64,000 nucleotides of DNA, from positions 273,366 through 337,365 of the forward strand of contig NZ_RCOG02000001.1 of NCBI RefSeq assembly GCF_009663685.2, in the 5' to 3' direction. The notes below the pieces were generated by a model. The model searched no databases and was not told the origin of the DNA. It saw only the letters and a program-made list of their open reading frames with translations. Made by a program: the position numbers and the translations under genes. This DNA comes from Cupriavidus sp. U2 (GTDB lineage Bacteria > Pseudomonadota > Gammaproteobacteria > Burkholderiales > Burkholderiaceae). This document shows, in pieces, positions 40,954 through 49,200 of the stretch; the stretch's first letter is position 1, and each line of letters opens with the position of its first letter.

Positions 40954-41955
40954 ATGCATGCACCTCGCCGGCGCACCCTCGCCCTGCTCCTGTCGGTTGC
41001 CCTGGGCCCGCTGGCCGCGGCCCCGGCGCTCGCCAACGACGCCTATCCGACCCGGCCGATCCGGCTGGTCGTGCCCTTCCCGGCCGGCGGCACTACTGAC
41101 ATCATGGCGCGCGCGGTGTCCGCAGAGCTGTCGAAGCTGCCGGGCTGGAACGTGGTGGTCGACAACAAACCCGGTGCGGGCGGCAACATCGGCTCGGACA
41201 TCGTGGCCAAGTCGGCCCCCGACGGCTACACGCTGCTGATGGGTACGGTCGGCACGCACGGCATCAATCAGTCGCTCTACGGCAAGCTGCCGTTCGACCC
41301 GATCAAGGACTTCGCGCCGATCACGCTGGTGGCCGCGGTGCCCAACGTGCTGGTGGTCAATCCCGCCTTCGCCCAGCAGAACAAGATCCAAAGCGTCAAC
41401 GACCTGATCGCCTACGCGCGCGCCAATCCGGGCAAGCTCAATATGGCGTCGAGCGGCAACGGCACGTCGATCCACCTGGCCGGCGAACTGTTCAAGACGC
41501 AGACCAAGACCTTCATGGTCCATTTTCCGTACCGCGGCAGCGGCCCGGCCCTGACTGACCTGTCCGGCGGCACAATGCAGGTCATGTTCGACAACCTGCC
41601 GTCGTCGATGCAGCTGATCAAGTCGGGCAAGCTCAAGGCGCTGGCCGTGACCAGCGCCAGGCCGTCGCCGGCCCTGCCCGGCGTGCCAACCGTGGCGCAG
41701 GCGGCCAACCTGCCGGGCTTCGAGGCCAGCTCGTGGTTTGGCCTGCTCGCGCCGGCCGGGACGCCGCCGGAGATCATCCATCGCATCCAGCAGGAAGTGG
41801 CCAGGAGTCTGAACACGCCGGCCGTGCGTGAACGGCTGATGGCCCAGGGCGCCGATCCGGTGGGCAATACGCCCGAGCAGTTCGCCGCGCTGATCCGCTC
41901 CGAGACCACCAAGTGGGCCAAGGTCGTCAAGGATTCGGGCGCCAAGGTGGATTGA
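40954..41955 (+). CDS. Bug-family tripartite tricarboxylate-type substrate-binding protein
   Basis: A 333-residue periplasmic solute receptor with a signal peptide (about 1-28, cleaving after ALA-N). Family motifs are [23 protein letters not shown] read in two parts ([13 protein letters not shown] and AGGTTD), [13 protein letters not shown], and the [18 protein letters not shown] tract. Such genes are greatly expanded in Cupriavidus and Bordetella and most lack partner permeases, as here. The ATG at 40954 has TGGAG upstream. The ligand is unknown; carboxylates are typical. Confidence 0.93.
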   Translation: MHAPRRRTLALLLSVALGPLAAAPALANDAYPTRPIRLVVPFPAGGTTDIMARAVSAELSKLPGWNVVVDNKPGAGGNIGSDIVAKSAPDGYTLLMGTVGTHGINQSLYGKLPFDPIKDFAPITLVAAVPNVLVVNPAFAQQNKIQSVNDLIAYARANPGKLNMASSGNGTSIHLAGELFKTQTKTFMVHFPYRGSGPALTDLSGGTMQVMFDNLPSSMQLIKSGKLKALAVTSARPSPALPGVPTVAQAANLPGFEASSWFGLLAPAGTPPEIIHRIQQEVARSLNTPAVRERLMAQGADPVGNTPEQFAALIRSETTKWAKVVKDSGAKVD

Positions 41956-42005
41956 CGTCTCCAGCCACCGGAATGGCGGCGATACGGGGAACGCCGGGCA
42001 GCGCA

Positions 42006-42022
42006 TATACTTGAGGCATCAA
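42006..42022 (+). promoter_or_regulatory. Candidate MarR operator overlapping -10
   Basis: TATACT (42006-42011) is followed and overlapped by the inverted repeat TTGA-GGCA-TCAA (42011-42022), 24 bases before the marR-type start. TTGA-N4-TCAA resembles half-sites used by several MarR proteins, suggesting autoregulation. Confidence 0.4.
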
Positions 42023-42045
42023 ATGTTCATGCTGCCCGAATCCCG

Positions 42046-42555
42046 ATGCCTAATCCTTCCGTCGCCAGCAGCGCCGCCGATGACATCCCGGTCGATCTGG
42101 AAACCAGCGCCGGCGAATCGGACCACGAGGCGCTGCGGCTCTGGCTGCGCCTGCTGACCTGCACCACGCTGATCGAGGGCGACATCCGCTCGCGCCTGCG
42201 CCAGGACTTTGCGGTCACGCTGCCGCGCTTCGACCTGATGTCGCAGCTCGACCGCCATCCCGAGGGGCTCAAGATGGGCGAGCTATCGCGCCGCATGATG
42301 GTGACCGGCGGCAACGTCACGGGCATCACCGACCAGCTGCAGCAGGAAGGCCTGGTCACGCGCGAGGCGTTGCCCACGGACCGCCGGGCCTACCTGATCC
42401 GCTTGACGCCGGCCGGGCGCGAGGCGTTCTCGCGCATGGCACGCGCACACGAGAGCTGGGTGGAACAATTGTTCTCGGGCCTTGCCGAAACCGATCGGCG
42501 CGCCCTCTTCCGCCTGCTTGGCCGCCTCAAGTCCAGCCTGACGAGCACGCCATGA
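42046..42555 (+). CDS. MarR-family transcriptional regulator
   Basis: 169 residues. The winged helix spans about 55-125, with recognition helix MVTGGNVTGITDQLQQEGLV and wing ALPTDRRAYLIRLTPAG. MarR proteins usually sense phenolic or aromatic ligands and repress nearby genes. The gene overlaps the next one by 4 bases (ATGA), so the two are translationally coupled. The ligand is unknown; neighbouring Bug and lipoprotein genes are candidate targets. Confidence 0.93.
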   Translation: MPNPSVASSAADDIPVDLETSAGESDHEALRLWLRLLTCTTLIEGDIRSRLRQDFAVTLPRFDLMSQLDRHPEGLKMGELSRRMMVTGGNVTGITDQLQQEGLVTREALPTDRRAYLIRLTPAGREAFSRMARAHESWVEQLFSGLAETDRRALFRLLGRLKSSLTSTP

Positions 42556-43025
42556 CCCGAATCGCCATTTCCGTATGTCGATGGATGCCCACGCTGTGCG
42601 CGGCCGCGCTGGCCACGCTGGCCGCGGGCTGCAGCAGCGCACCGGCCGGCCCGCAGGTCACGCCGGTCAATGCCACGATCAAGCTCGGCCGTGTGACCGA
42701 AAAGACCTTCCTGTCGCGCGTGGAGGTGCCGCAAGGCAGCAGCTACGGCGGCTACGGGATGGGGGTTGGCGGTGTGGCCGCTGGTGGCGGAGGCGGAGGC
42801 GGTGGTGTGGGGGTGGGTTTTTCTGTCGACCTGACGCGGCTGCTGAATCCGCCGCCGCCGCCCATGCTGATGGACCTGTACCAGTACAAGGTCCGGACCA
42901 CCGATGGCATGGTGGCCCAGGTGAACGGGCCGGCCGCGCCGGGGCTGGAGCCCGGCACGTGCGTGCGGCTGATCTATCCCGATGGATCGACCCAGCCCCA
43001 GATGGCGCCGTCGAACGAATGCTGA
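42552..43025 (+). CDS. Glycine/proline-rich lipoprotein, unknown function
   Basis: 157 residues with a lipoprotein signal: a hydrophobic segment ending LATLAAGC, which places the lipidated cysteine near residue 27. The middle holds a poly-glycine run (eight G in a row) with GVGVGF after it, then NPPPPP, and a C-terminal small beta-type domain with VRTTDGMVAQVNGP and GTCVRLIYPDG. I do not recognise the family with confidence; the end resembles proteins that mask or bind in the envelope. It is coupled to the MarR gene. Confidence 0.75.
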   Translation: MTRIAISVCRWMPTLCAAALATLAAGCSSAPAGPQVTPVNATIKLGRVTEKTFLSRVEVPQGSSYGGYGMGVGGVAAGGGGGGGGVGVGFSVDLTRLLNPPPPPMLMDLYQYKVRTTDGMVAQVNGPAAPGLEPGTCVRLIYPDGSTQPQMAPSNEC

Positions 43026-43044
43026 CGACGGCCGCCCTGCCCGT

Positions 43045-44727
43045 TCAGGCGGCCTTGCGGCTGTCGCGCAGTTCGCGCCGCAGGATCTTGCCGACGTTGG
43101 TCTTCGGCAGTTCGGTGCGGAATTCGACGTACTTCGGCCGCTTGTAGCCGGTCAGGCGGTCCTTGCAGAAGGCAATCACGTCGGCTTCCGACAGCGCCGG
43201 GTCCTTCTTGACCACGAACAGCTTCACCACCTCGCCCGAGTGCTGGTCGGGCACGCCAACCGCCGCCACTTCGAGCACGCCCGGGCATTCGGCAACCACG
43301 CCTTCCACCTCGTTCGGATACACGTTGAAGCCCGACACCAGGATCATGTCCTTCTTGCGATCGACGATCTTCGTGTAGCCGCGCTCGTCCATCACCCCGA
43401 TGTCGCCGGTCTTGAAGAAGCCATCCGGGGTCATGACCTTGGCGGTCTCGTCGGGGCGGTTCCAGTAGCCGGCCATCACCTGCGGGCCGCGCAGGCAGAT
43501 CTCGCCCGGCTGGCCCAGCGGCAGTTCGTTGCCGTCATCGTCGCGGATCGACACTTCCGTGGAAGGCAGCGGCAGGCCGATGGTGCCCGAGAACGCGTCG
43601 GAATCGGTCGGATTGCAGGTGGCCGACGGCGAAGTTTCCGACAGACCGTAGCCCTCGATGATCGGGCAGCCCGTCTTGGCCAGCCAGTTCTTGGCCACCG
43701 CTTCCTGGACTGCCATGCCGCCGCCGTTGGCTACGCGCAGGCCCGAGCAGTCCACCTTGGCAAAGTCGGGATGGTTCAGCAGCGCGTTGTACAGCGTGTT
43801 CACGGCCGGGAACATATGGAACTTGTACTTCTGCAGTTCCTTGATGAAGCCCGGGATGTCGCGCGGATTCGGAATCAGGATGCTCAGGCCGCCGCTGCGC
43901 ATGCCCAGCAGGCAGCAGACCGTCAGCGCGAAGATGTGATACAGCGGCAGCGCAGTGATCGTCACCACCTGGTCGATATGGGCACCCTTGGCAAGCGCCG
44001 GCTGCATCCAGGCCTCGGACTGCAGCACGTTGGCCACGATATTCCGGTGCAGCAGCGTGGCGCCCTTCGACACCCCCGTGGTGCCGCCCGTGTACTGCAG
44101 GAACGCGATGTCGTCCGGGCCCGTGCTGACGGGCTTCAGTTCCATCTTGCGCCCTTCGGCCAGCACGTCGTTGAAGCGCACGCAGTTGGGCAGTTCCCAG
44201 GCCGGCACCATCTTCTTGACGTTGCGGACCACGAAATTGACGATGGCGCCCTTCAGGCCGCCGAGCATGTCGCCCATGCTGGCCACCACCACGTGCTTGA
44301 CCGGCGTGGCCGGCAGCACGGCCTGCAGCGTGGCGGCGAAATTCTCGAGGATGACGATCGCTTCGGCGCCGCTGTCCTTGAGCTGGTGCTCCAGTTCGCG
44401 CGGCGTGTACAGCGGATTCACGTTGACCACCACGTAGCCGGCACGCAGCACGGCCGCCAGCACCACCGGATACTGCAGCACGTTCGGCATCATGATGGCC
44501 ACGCGGGCGCCCGGGCGCAGCCCGCGCGACTGCAGCCAGGCCGCGAACTGGCGCGACAGCTGGTCCAGTTCGCCATAGGTGATGGCGCGGTCCATGCAGA
44601 TGAACGCGCGGCGGTCGGCGTAGGTACGGAACGAATGCTCGAGCAACTGGGCCAGCGAACGGAACTGGCTGGCGTCGATCTCTGCCGGTACGCCTGCCGG
44701 ATAGTGTTTCAGCCACAGCTTTTCCAT
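43045..44727 (-). CDS. fadD: Long-chain fatty acid--CoA ligase (AMP-forming)
   Basis: A 560-residue ANL-superfamily enzyme that activates fatty acids for beta-oxidation. The P-loop is YTGGTTGVSKGA; the adenylate motifs are GYGLSETSP and FKTGDIGVMDERGY, with IVDRKKDMILVSG before the C-terminal domain and the catalytic lysine in PKTNVGKILRREL. Length and motifs match FadD closely. A TetR gene lies upstream on the same strand, as in beta-oxidation regulons. Confidence 0.92.
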   Translation of the reverse strand: MEKLWLKHYPAGVPAEIDASQFRSLAQLLEHSFRTYADRRAFICMDRAITYGELDQLSRQFAAWLQSRGLRPGARVAIMMPNVLQYPVVLAAVLRAGYVVVNVNPLYTPRELEHQLKDSGAEAIVILENFAATLQAVLPATPVKHVVVASMGDMLGGLKGAIVNFVVRNVKKMVPAWELPNCVRFNDVLAEGRKMELKPVSTGPDDIAFLQYTGGTTGVSKGATLLHRNIVANVLQSEAWMQPALAKGAHIDQVVTITALPLYHIFALTVCCLLGMRSGGLSILIPNPRDIPGFIKELQKYKFHMFPAVNTLYNALLNHPDFAKVDCSGLRVANGGGMAVQEAVAKNWLAKTGCPIIEGYGLSETSPSATCNPTDSDAFSGTIGLPLPSTEVSIRDDDGNELPLGQPGEICLRGPQVMAGYWNRPDETAKVMTPDGFFKTGDIGVMDERGYTKIVDRKKDMILVSGFNVYPNEVEGVVAECPGVLEVAAVGVPDQHSGEVVKLFVVKKDPALSEADVIAFCKDRLTGYKRPKYVEFRTELPKTNVGKILRRELRDSRKAA

Positions 44728-44769
44728 ACCGTCTCCTGAATTTCTGAATGGTCGTTCGATTTTTGGGGA

Positions 44770-44799
44770 ATGCTAAACGCGTGCCCCATGTGAAGACAA
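44770..44799 (-). promoter_or_regulatory. Putative fadD promoter
   Basis: On the minus strand TTGTCT (44794-44799) and TAGCAT (44770-44775) are 18 bases apart, about 45 bases before the fadD ATG, which has a CAGGAGA ribosome site. Confidence 0.4.
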
Positions 44800-44922
44800 C
44801 CCGTTAGACGAAGTCCTCCACGAATTGGACCGTCGAAATGGTGAATTATCCGCCACCCATTGGCGGGATCGAGGGAATACCCTGACGAAAACGGCGGAGA
44901 AAGCCGCAATCCCTGCCGCCGA

Positions 44923-45627
44923 TCAAGCCGGCGGCAGCACCAGCTTCATCATGTTCTGCGCCAGCTCATGCGCCAGCGCCTCGGGGTCCATGCGTCCCGG
45001 TTCATGCCAGGTGTACATGAAGCCGATCACGCCCCCCATGGAATGGGCCGTCACCCGCGCATCGCCGAATGCGAACACGCCTGCGGCGCGCCCTTCCTCC
45101 AGCAGCACGTACAGGTCGCGGTAGAACTCGCGCGCCATGCGGTTGAGCCACGCGACCGTATCGCTCTTCAGGTACTGGTTGTCACGGAAGCTCAGCGCCG
45201 CCGCCACATGGCACCTGACGCATCGGCGCGCCATTTCCAGCAGGCAGGCATGCAGGCGTTCGCGCACCGGCAGCGCCGGGTTGGCCGTTTCCCGAATCAC
45301 CGGCAGGCAGGTCTGCGCCGATTCGCGGCACAGGATGTCGAAGATTTCGTACTTGTCGGCGAAATAGTAGTAGACCGCCGGCTTGGTCACGCCCAGGGCC
45401 CGGCACAGGTCGTTCATCGTCATGCCCGGATAGCCCTTCGTGTAGAAAAGCTGCGCGGCCGTATCCAGGATCTGGCGGCGGCGCATTTCCTGGCGCTCGG
45501 CCACGTGCGAGCGGGCGGGGCCGTCGTCGCTCAGCGTGGCGGCGGCGGTGGCGCGCGGCAGATTGCCGGGTTTCTTGGGGGCATGAGACATGGCCGCCAT
45601 TTTCGCATGCGGGGCGTGCGTCACCAT
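44923..45627 (-). CDS. TetR/AcrR-family regulator
   Basis: 234 residues. The TetR helix-turn-helix is at about 48-95 (RRQILDTAAQLFYTKGYPGM, then TMNDLCRALGVTKPAVYYYFADKYEIF). The C-terminal ligand domain contains three cysteines near 105-140. The ATG at 45627 has GGGAG upstream; two later ATGs (45600, 45591) are possible. It lies 195 bases before fadD on the same strand, so it probably controls fatty-acid activation, perhaps by sensing acyl-CoA. Confidence 0.9.
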   Translation of the reverse strand: MVTHAPHAKMAAMSHAPKKPGNLPRATAAATLSDDGPARSHVAERQEMRRRQILDTAAQLFYTKGYPGMTMNDLCRALGVTKPAVYYYFADKYEIFDILCRESAQTCLPVIRETANPALPVRERLHACLLEMARRCVRCHVAAALSFRDNQYLKSDTVAWLNRMAREFYRDLYVLLEEGRAAGVFAFGDARVTAHSMGGVIGFMYTWHEPGRMDPEALAHELAQNMMKLVLPPA

Positions 45628-45642
45628 CGGGAAACTCCCGCG

Positions 45643-46785
45643 TCAGGGTTTTGGCGTATCGGCCACGGCCCCCGTGGTGCCACGGGCGGTCAGCGGCGTG
45701 ACTTCGGTGGCCGGCGGCGCCAGCCTGCGCAACGCCGCGTCGCGTTCGGCCGGCGGCAGATCGCCGATCTTGCGGGCGGCGGCATAGAAGCGTTCCCAGT
45801 CGCCGCCGCACTGCGCCAGCAGCGCCGTGAAGGCCGGCACCCATTGCTGGTACGTGGCCACGGCGGCCAGGTGGGCGTTGGTCAGCGGCTGGTCGAACCA
45901 GCGGTCGTAGCCGGTATAGCCGGCCCATTCGACCTTCAGCGCGGCGTACTCCTGTCGCAGTTCGTCGAAGATGCGCGCCTTGCCCTGGCGCTTGGCCTCG
46001 TCGGTCAGCGGTGACTTGTACAGCGTCACCAGCTTGTCGCGCGTGCTGAGCAGCATCGCGCGGAACTGGCGGCGCCGGGCGTCATAGATCTTGTAGCTGG
46101 CGCGCGCGTCGGCCGAACCCTCCTGCGCCAGCCAGTGCTCCACGCCGGCCACTTCCACGGCGGTGGCAAACGACTCGTTGAACGCGGTGTCGTTGCGCAC
46201 GTACACCACCTGGTGCGCCAGTTCGTGGAAGATCAGCCGGGCCAGTTCGCCCTCGGGCTGGTAGACGAAGGTATTGAGTAGCGGATCGTCGAAATAACCG
46301 AGCGTGGAATAGGCCGGGATGCCCGCCACGTAGGTTTCGAAGCCGTCGCGGCGCAGCCCCTTGGCATAGTGATCGGCATCGTCCTGGCTGTAGTAGCCGC
46401 GATAGGTAATGCAGCCGACGATCGGGAAGCACCACTTGCGCAGGTCCAGCGACAGTTCGGGCGTGGCGAAAACGCTCCACACCACATAGGGCCGGTGCAA
46501 ATTGGCGTAACGGCGATAGCTGCCGTTGTCGGGGAGTTTCAGTTCTCGCGATGCGTAGTCGCGGATGCGGCGCGCCAGTTCCAGCCGCTGCGCCAGCTTC
46601 CGGTCGTTGGCGCCGTTGGCCGTGGCGATGGCGTCGTCCAGCGACTGCGCCGAAGCCATCACGCCCAGGTGGCCACCGATCGACTGATAGTAATAGCCGA
46701 CCGTGTCGCAGCCGGCCGCCAGCGTCGCACCAGCGAGTATCGCGAGGATACCCGCCAGGCGCCGGCGGGCCGGCCACCGTTTCAT
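45643..46785 (-). CDS. Putative lipoprotein aminopeptidase with HExxH motif
   Basis: 380 residues, with an N-terminal lipoprotein signal (ATLAAGC; lipidated cysteine near 26). The zinc metalloprotease motif HELAHQ and the following NESFATAVE glutamate match the family annotated as predicted aminopeptidase (COG4324-like). A conserved GYFDDPLLNTFV tract precedes the active site. It overlaps the oxidoreductase gene upstream by 4 bases, so it is co-translated with it. The natural substrate is unknown. Confidence 0.85.
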   Translation of the reverse strand: MKRWPARRRLAGILAILAGATLAAGCDTVGYYYQSIGGHLGVMASAQSLDDAIATANGANDRKLAQRLELARRIRDYASRELKLPDNGSYRRYANLHRPYVVWSVFATPELSLDLRKWCFPIVGCITYRGYYSQDDADHYAKGLRRDGFETYVAGIPAYSTLGYFDDPLLNTFVYQPEGELARLIFHELAHQVVYVRNDTAFNESFATAVEVAGVEHWLAQEGSADARASYKIYDARRRQFRAMLLSTRDKLVTLYKSPLTDEAKRQGKARIFDELRQEYAALKVEWAGYTGYDRWFDQPLTNAHLAAVATYQQWVPAFTALLAQCGGDWERFYAAARKIGDLPPAERDAALRRLAPPATEVTPLTARGTTGAVADTPKP

Positions 46786-48887
46786 GATGCCAGGGCCTCG
46801 GTCCGCACCGCCTCCACTTCCACGAGGCAGTCATAGAACACCGGCGCGCGGCCCAGGTCGGTCAGCTGCTGGCTGGTCAGTTCGTTGGCGTTCTTGCCAT
46901 CCGGGGCCAGCTTCTTCCACCAGATCGACAGGGCCACCACCAGGCCCTGCCTGGCGCGATCGGTCACGCGGGCGCGCGCCTGCATGCTGCCGCGGTCGTT
47001 GTAGGCACGCACCATGTCGCCGTGGGCGATGTTGCGCGCGGCGGCGTCCACCGGATGGATGTCCAGATGGGGCTCGCCTTCGGTATTGCGCAGGCTGTCC
47101 ACATTGACGAACGTGCTGTTCAGGAAATTGCGCGCCGGCGGCGAGATCATCGACAGCGGATACCGTGCCGCCAGTTCCGGCGCCGACGACGGCGTCTCGT
47201 ACGGCGCCACATGGGCCGGCAGCGGGTCGAGCCCGTCGCGCGCCATGGCTGCCGAATAGAACTCGCACTTTCCCGAAGCCGTCGGGAAGCCGCCGTTGGC
47301 GAACGGCGCCGCGTCGATATTGAGCCGCTGCCAGCCGCGCGCCTTCAGCGTGTCCCAGCTGATGCCCTCGGCGCGCTTGTCGTCGCGCAGGATGGCCTGG
47401 CTGGCGATTTCCTCGTCGGTATCGGCAAAGCACGGCTCGGCAAACCCCATGCGCGCGGCCAGCCGGCGGAAGATCTCGGTGTTCGGCAGCGCCTGGCCCA
47501 GCGGGGCCACGGCCTGGTTGTTGGCCATGAAGTAGACGTGGCCGTAGGTCTTGTGGACGTCCACGTGTTCCAGCTGCGTGGTGGCCGGCAGCACGATATC
47601 GGCATAGTCGGCCGTATCGGTGCGGAAGTGTTCCAGCACCACCGTGAACAGGTCCTCGCGCGCAAACCCCTGCGCCACCTTGGCCGACTCGGGCGCCACC
47701 GCCACCGGATTGCTGTTGTAGACGACCACGGCTTCGATCTTCGGGCCGTTGCCGCGCGTGCCGTCGTCCAGCAGCGCATCGCCGATCGTGCTCATGTTCA
47801 CGGTGCGCGGCAGTTCGGGCCACGTGGGCAGCAGGTCCGGGCGCTGCAGCGACGCCGTATCGACCGGGAAGAAACCCGACGTCGACAGCTGCAGGCCGCC
47901 CGCCGGCAGGCGCCAGGCGCCTACCAGCGACGGCAGGCAGGCCACGGCGCGTACCGCCTGGCCGCCGCCGCGCACGCGCTGCATGCCGTAGTTCAGGCGG
48001 ATGGCCACGGGCTGGCGTTCCTTGACCGCCAGTTGCCCGTACAGGCCGGCCAGCCATTCGATATCGTCCACGGGCACGCCGCAGATGTCGGCTGCCCGGG
48101 CCGGCGGATAGTCCATCGCCCGCTCGCGCAGCGCGTCGAAACCGACCGTGTGTTGCGCGATGTAGTCGTGGTCCAGCAGGCCGTCCCGGATCAGGATGTG
48201 GATCATCGCCAGCGCCAGCGCGCCATCGGTGCCCGGCATCGGCGCGATATGGCGATGGCACTTCTCGGCCGTCAGCGATCGGTACGGATCGATCGCCACC
48301 AGCGTGGCGCCGCGGCGCTTGGCTTCCTGCGCGCGGGTCCAGAAATGCAGGTTCGACGCGATCGGGTTGCCTCCCCAGATGATCACCAGCTTCGCATCGA
48401 CCACGTGCTCCATGTCCATGCCGACGCTGGCGCCATAGGTGTAGCGCAGCGCCGTGGCGCCGGCACTGGCACAGATCGTGCGATCCAGCAGCGACGCCCC
48501 AAGCTTGTGAAAGAACCGCGCGGCCATGCTTTCGCCCTGCACCAGGCCCATCGTGCCCGCGTAGCTGTACGGGACGATAGCCTCGGGGTTGCGTGCCGCG
48601 ATGGCGCCCAGCCGCGTGGCGATCTCGTCGAGCGCGGTTTCCCAGGAGATCGGCTCGAACTTGCCCTCGCCCTTCCTGCCCACGCGGCGCAGCGGCGTCA
48701 GCAGGCGGTCGGCGTGGTACGTGCGTTCGGTGTAGCGCGACACCTTGGTGCAGAGCACGCCGCCCGTGGTGGGATGGTCTGGATCGCCGGCCACCTTGGT
48801 GGCGCGGCCGTCCTCGACGGTGACGAGCAGCGCACAGGTGTCGGGACAATCATGGGGGCAGGCGGCGCGGACGATGCGGGTGGCCAT
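46782..48887 (-). CDS. Molybdopterin-dependent oxidoreductase (BisC/formate-dehydrogenase-like)
   Basis: A 701-residue DMSO-reductase-superfamily enzyme. The N-terminal [4Fe-4S] motif is CPHDCPDTC with a fourth cysteine about 25 residues later (VLCTKV). Molybdopterin-binding tracts follow (IIWGGNPIASN, and VYNSNPVAV), then the C-terminal molydopterin-dinucleotide domain (RYPLSMISPPARNFLNS). There is no Sec/Cys-type formate dehydrogenase active-site residue I can assign. No Tat signal is seen from the chosen ATG at 48887. The electron acceptor and substrate cannot be named. Confidence 0.9.
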   Translation of the reverse strand: MATRIVRAACPHDCPDTCALLVTVEDGRATKVAGDPDHPTTGGVLCTKVSRYTERTYHADRLLTPLRRVGRKGEGKFEPISWETALDEIATRLGAIAARNPEAIVPYSYAGTMGLVQGESMAARFFHKLGASLLDRTICASAGATALRYTYGASVGMDMEHVVDAKLVIIWGGNPIASNLHFWTRAQEAKRRGATLVAIDPYRSLTAEKCHRHIAPMPGTDGALALAMIHILIRDGLLDHDYIAQHTVGFDALRERAMDYPPARAADICGVPVDDIEWLAGLYGQLAVKERQPVAIRLNYGMQRVRGGGQAVRAVACLPSLVGAWRLPAGGLQLSTSGFFPVDTASLQRPDLLPTWPELPRTVNMSTIGDALLDDGTRGNGPKIEAVVVYNSNPVAVAPESAKVAQGFAREDLFTVVLEHFRTDTADYADIVLPATTQLEHVDVHKTYGHVYFMANNQAVAPLGQALPNTEIFRRLAARMGFAEPCFADTDEEIASQAILRDDKRAEGISWDTLKARGWQRLNIDAAPFANGGFPTASGKCEFYSAAMARDGLDPLPAHVAPYETPSSAPELAARYPLSMISPPARNFLNSTFVNVDSLRNTEGEPHLDIHPVDAAARNIAHGDMVRAYNDRGSMQARARVTDRARQGLVVALSIWWKKLAPDGKNANELTSQQLTDLGRAPVFYDCLVEVEAVRTEALAS

Positions 48888-49200
48888 GGTGGGCTCGGGC
48901 AGGCAGATACGGCGGGTGGGGGCGCCCGGTCCGGGCATTCGGCGGGCCGACGGCGTGGCGTTTGTCAACGGCGTGACTGTGGCGCAGTGGCGTCGGCCAA
49001 ACATTGCTGACCGGGAGAAATTGTTTGGCTCCGATTGTATTCGATTATGATGTGCCGGCGCAGTCCGGCCAAGGCCGGCAACTGTCCGGCCCGGCAGGGC
49101 CGGGAGCCGTACCGGCACAAGATCCGGACGGCATCCGCGGGGTCCGAAAGCAGCAAAGACACAACGAAGAACGTTTTACGGATTTTTGACGGGGATTCAC
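48888..49200. other. Divergent intergenic region with nested inverted repeats
   Basis: About 310 bases between the oxidoreductase and the binding-protein gene. A -10-like TATGAT lies at 49046-49051 with TTTGGC 16 bases upstream. From 49051 to 49119 an outer 8-bp perfect stem encloses two hairpins (see the separate entry). Confidence 0.55.
49051..49119 (+). ncRNA. Candidate structured leader: three-helix junction
   Basis: Outer arms TGTGCCGG (49051-49058) and CCGGCACA (49112-49119) are perfectly complementary. Inside are hairpin 1 (CCGGC/GCCGG, 49065-49078) and hairpin 2 (CCGGCCC-GGCA-GGGCCGG, 49086-49103). The layout resembles a three-way junction RNA, 82 bases before the binding-protein ATG. 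It could equally be a set of DNA-level palindromes, since the likely -10 overlaps its first base. Confidence 0.4.

Noticed and set aside
42780..42815. Poly-G tract as a sign of a frameshift in the lipoprotein gene
   Set aside because: The frame is maintained through the tract and the C-terminal domain reads coherently, so it is more likely a genuine glycine run.
47022..49010. A 660-codon plus-strand frame opposite the molybdopterin oxidoreductase
   Set aside because: An antisense shadow caused by high GC; His/Arg-rich composition and no family features.
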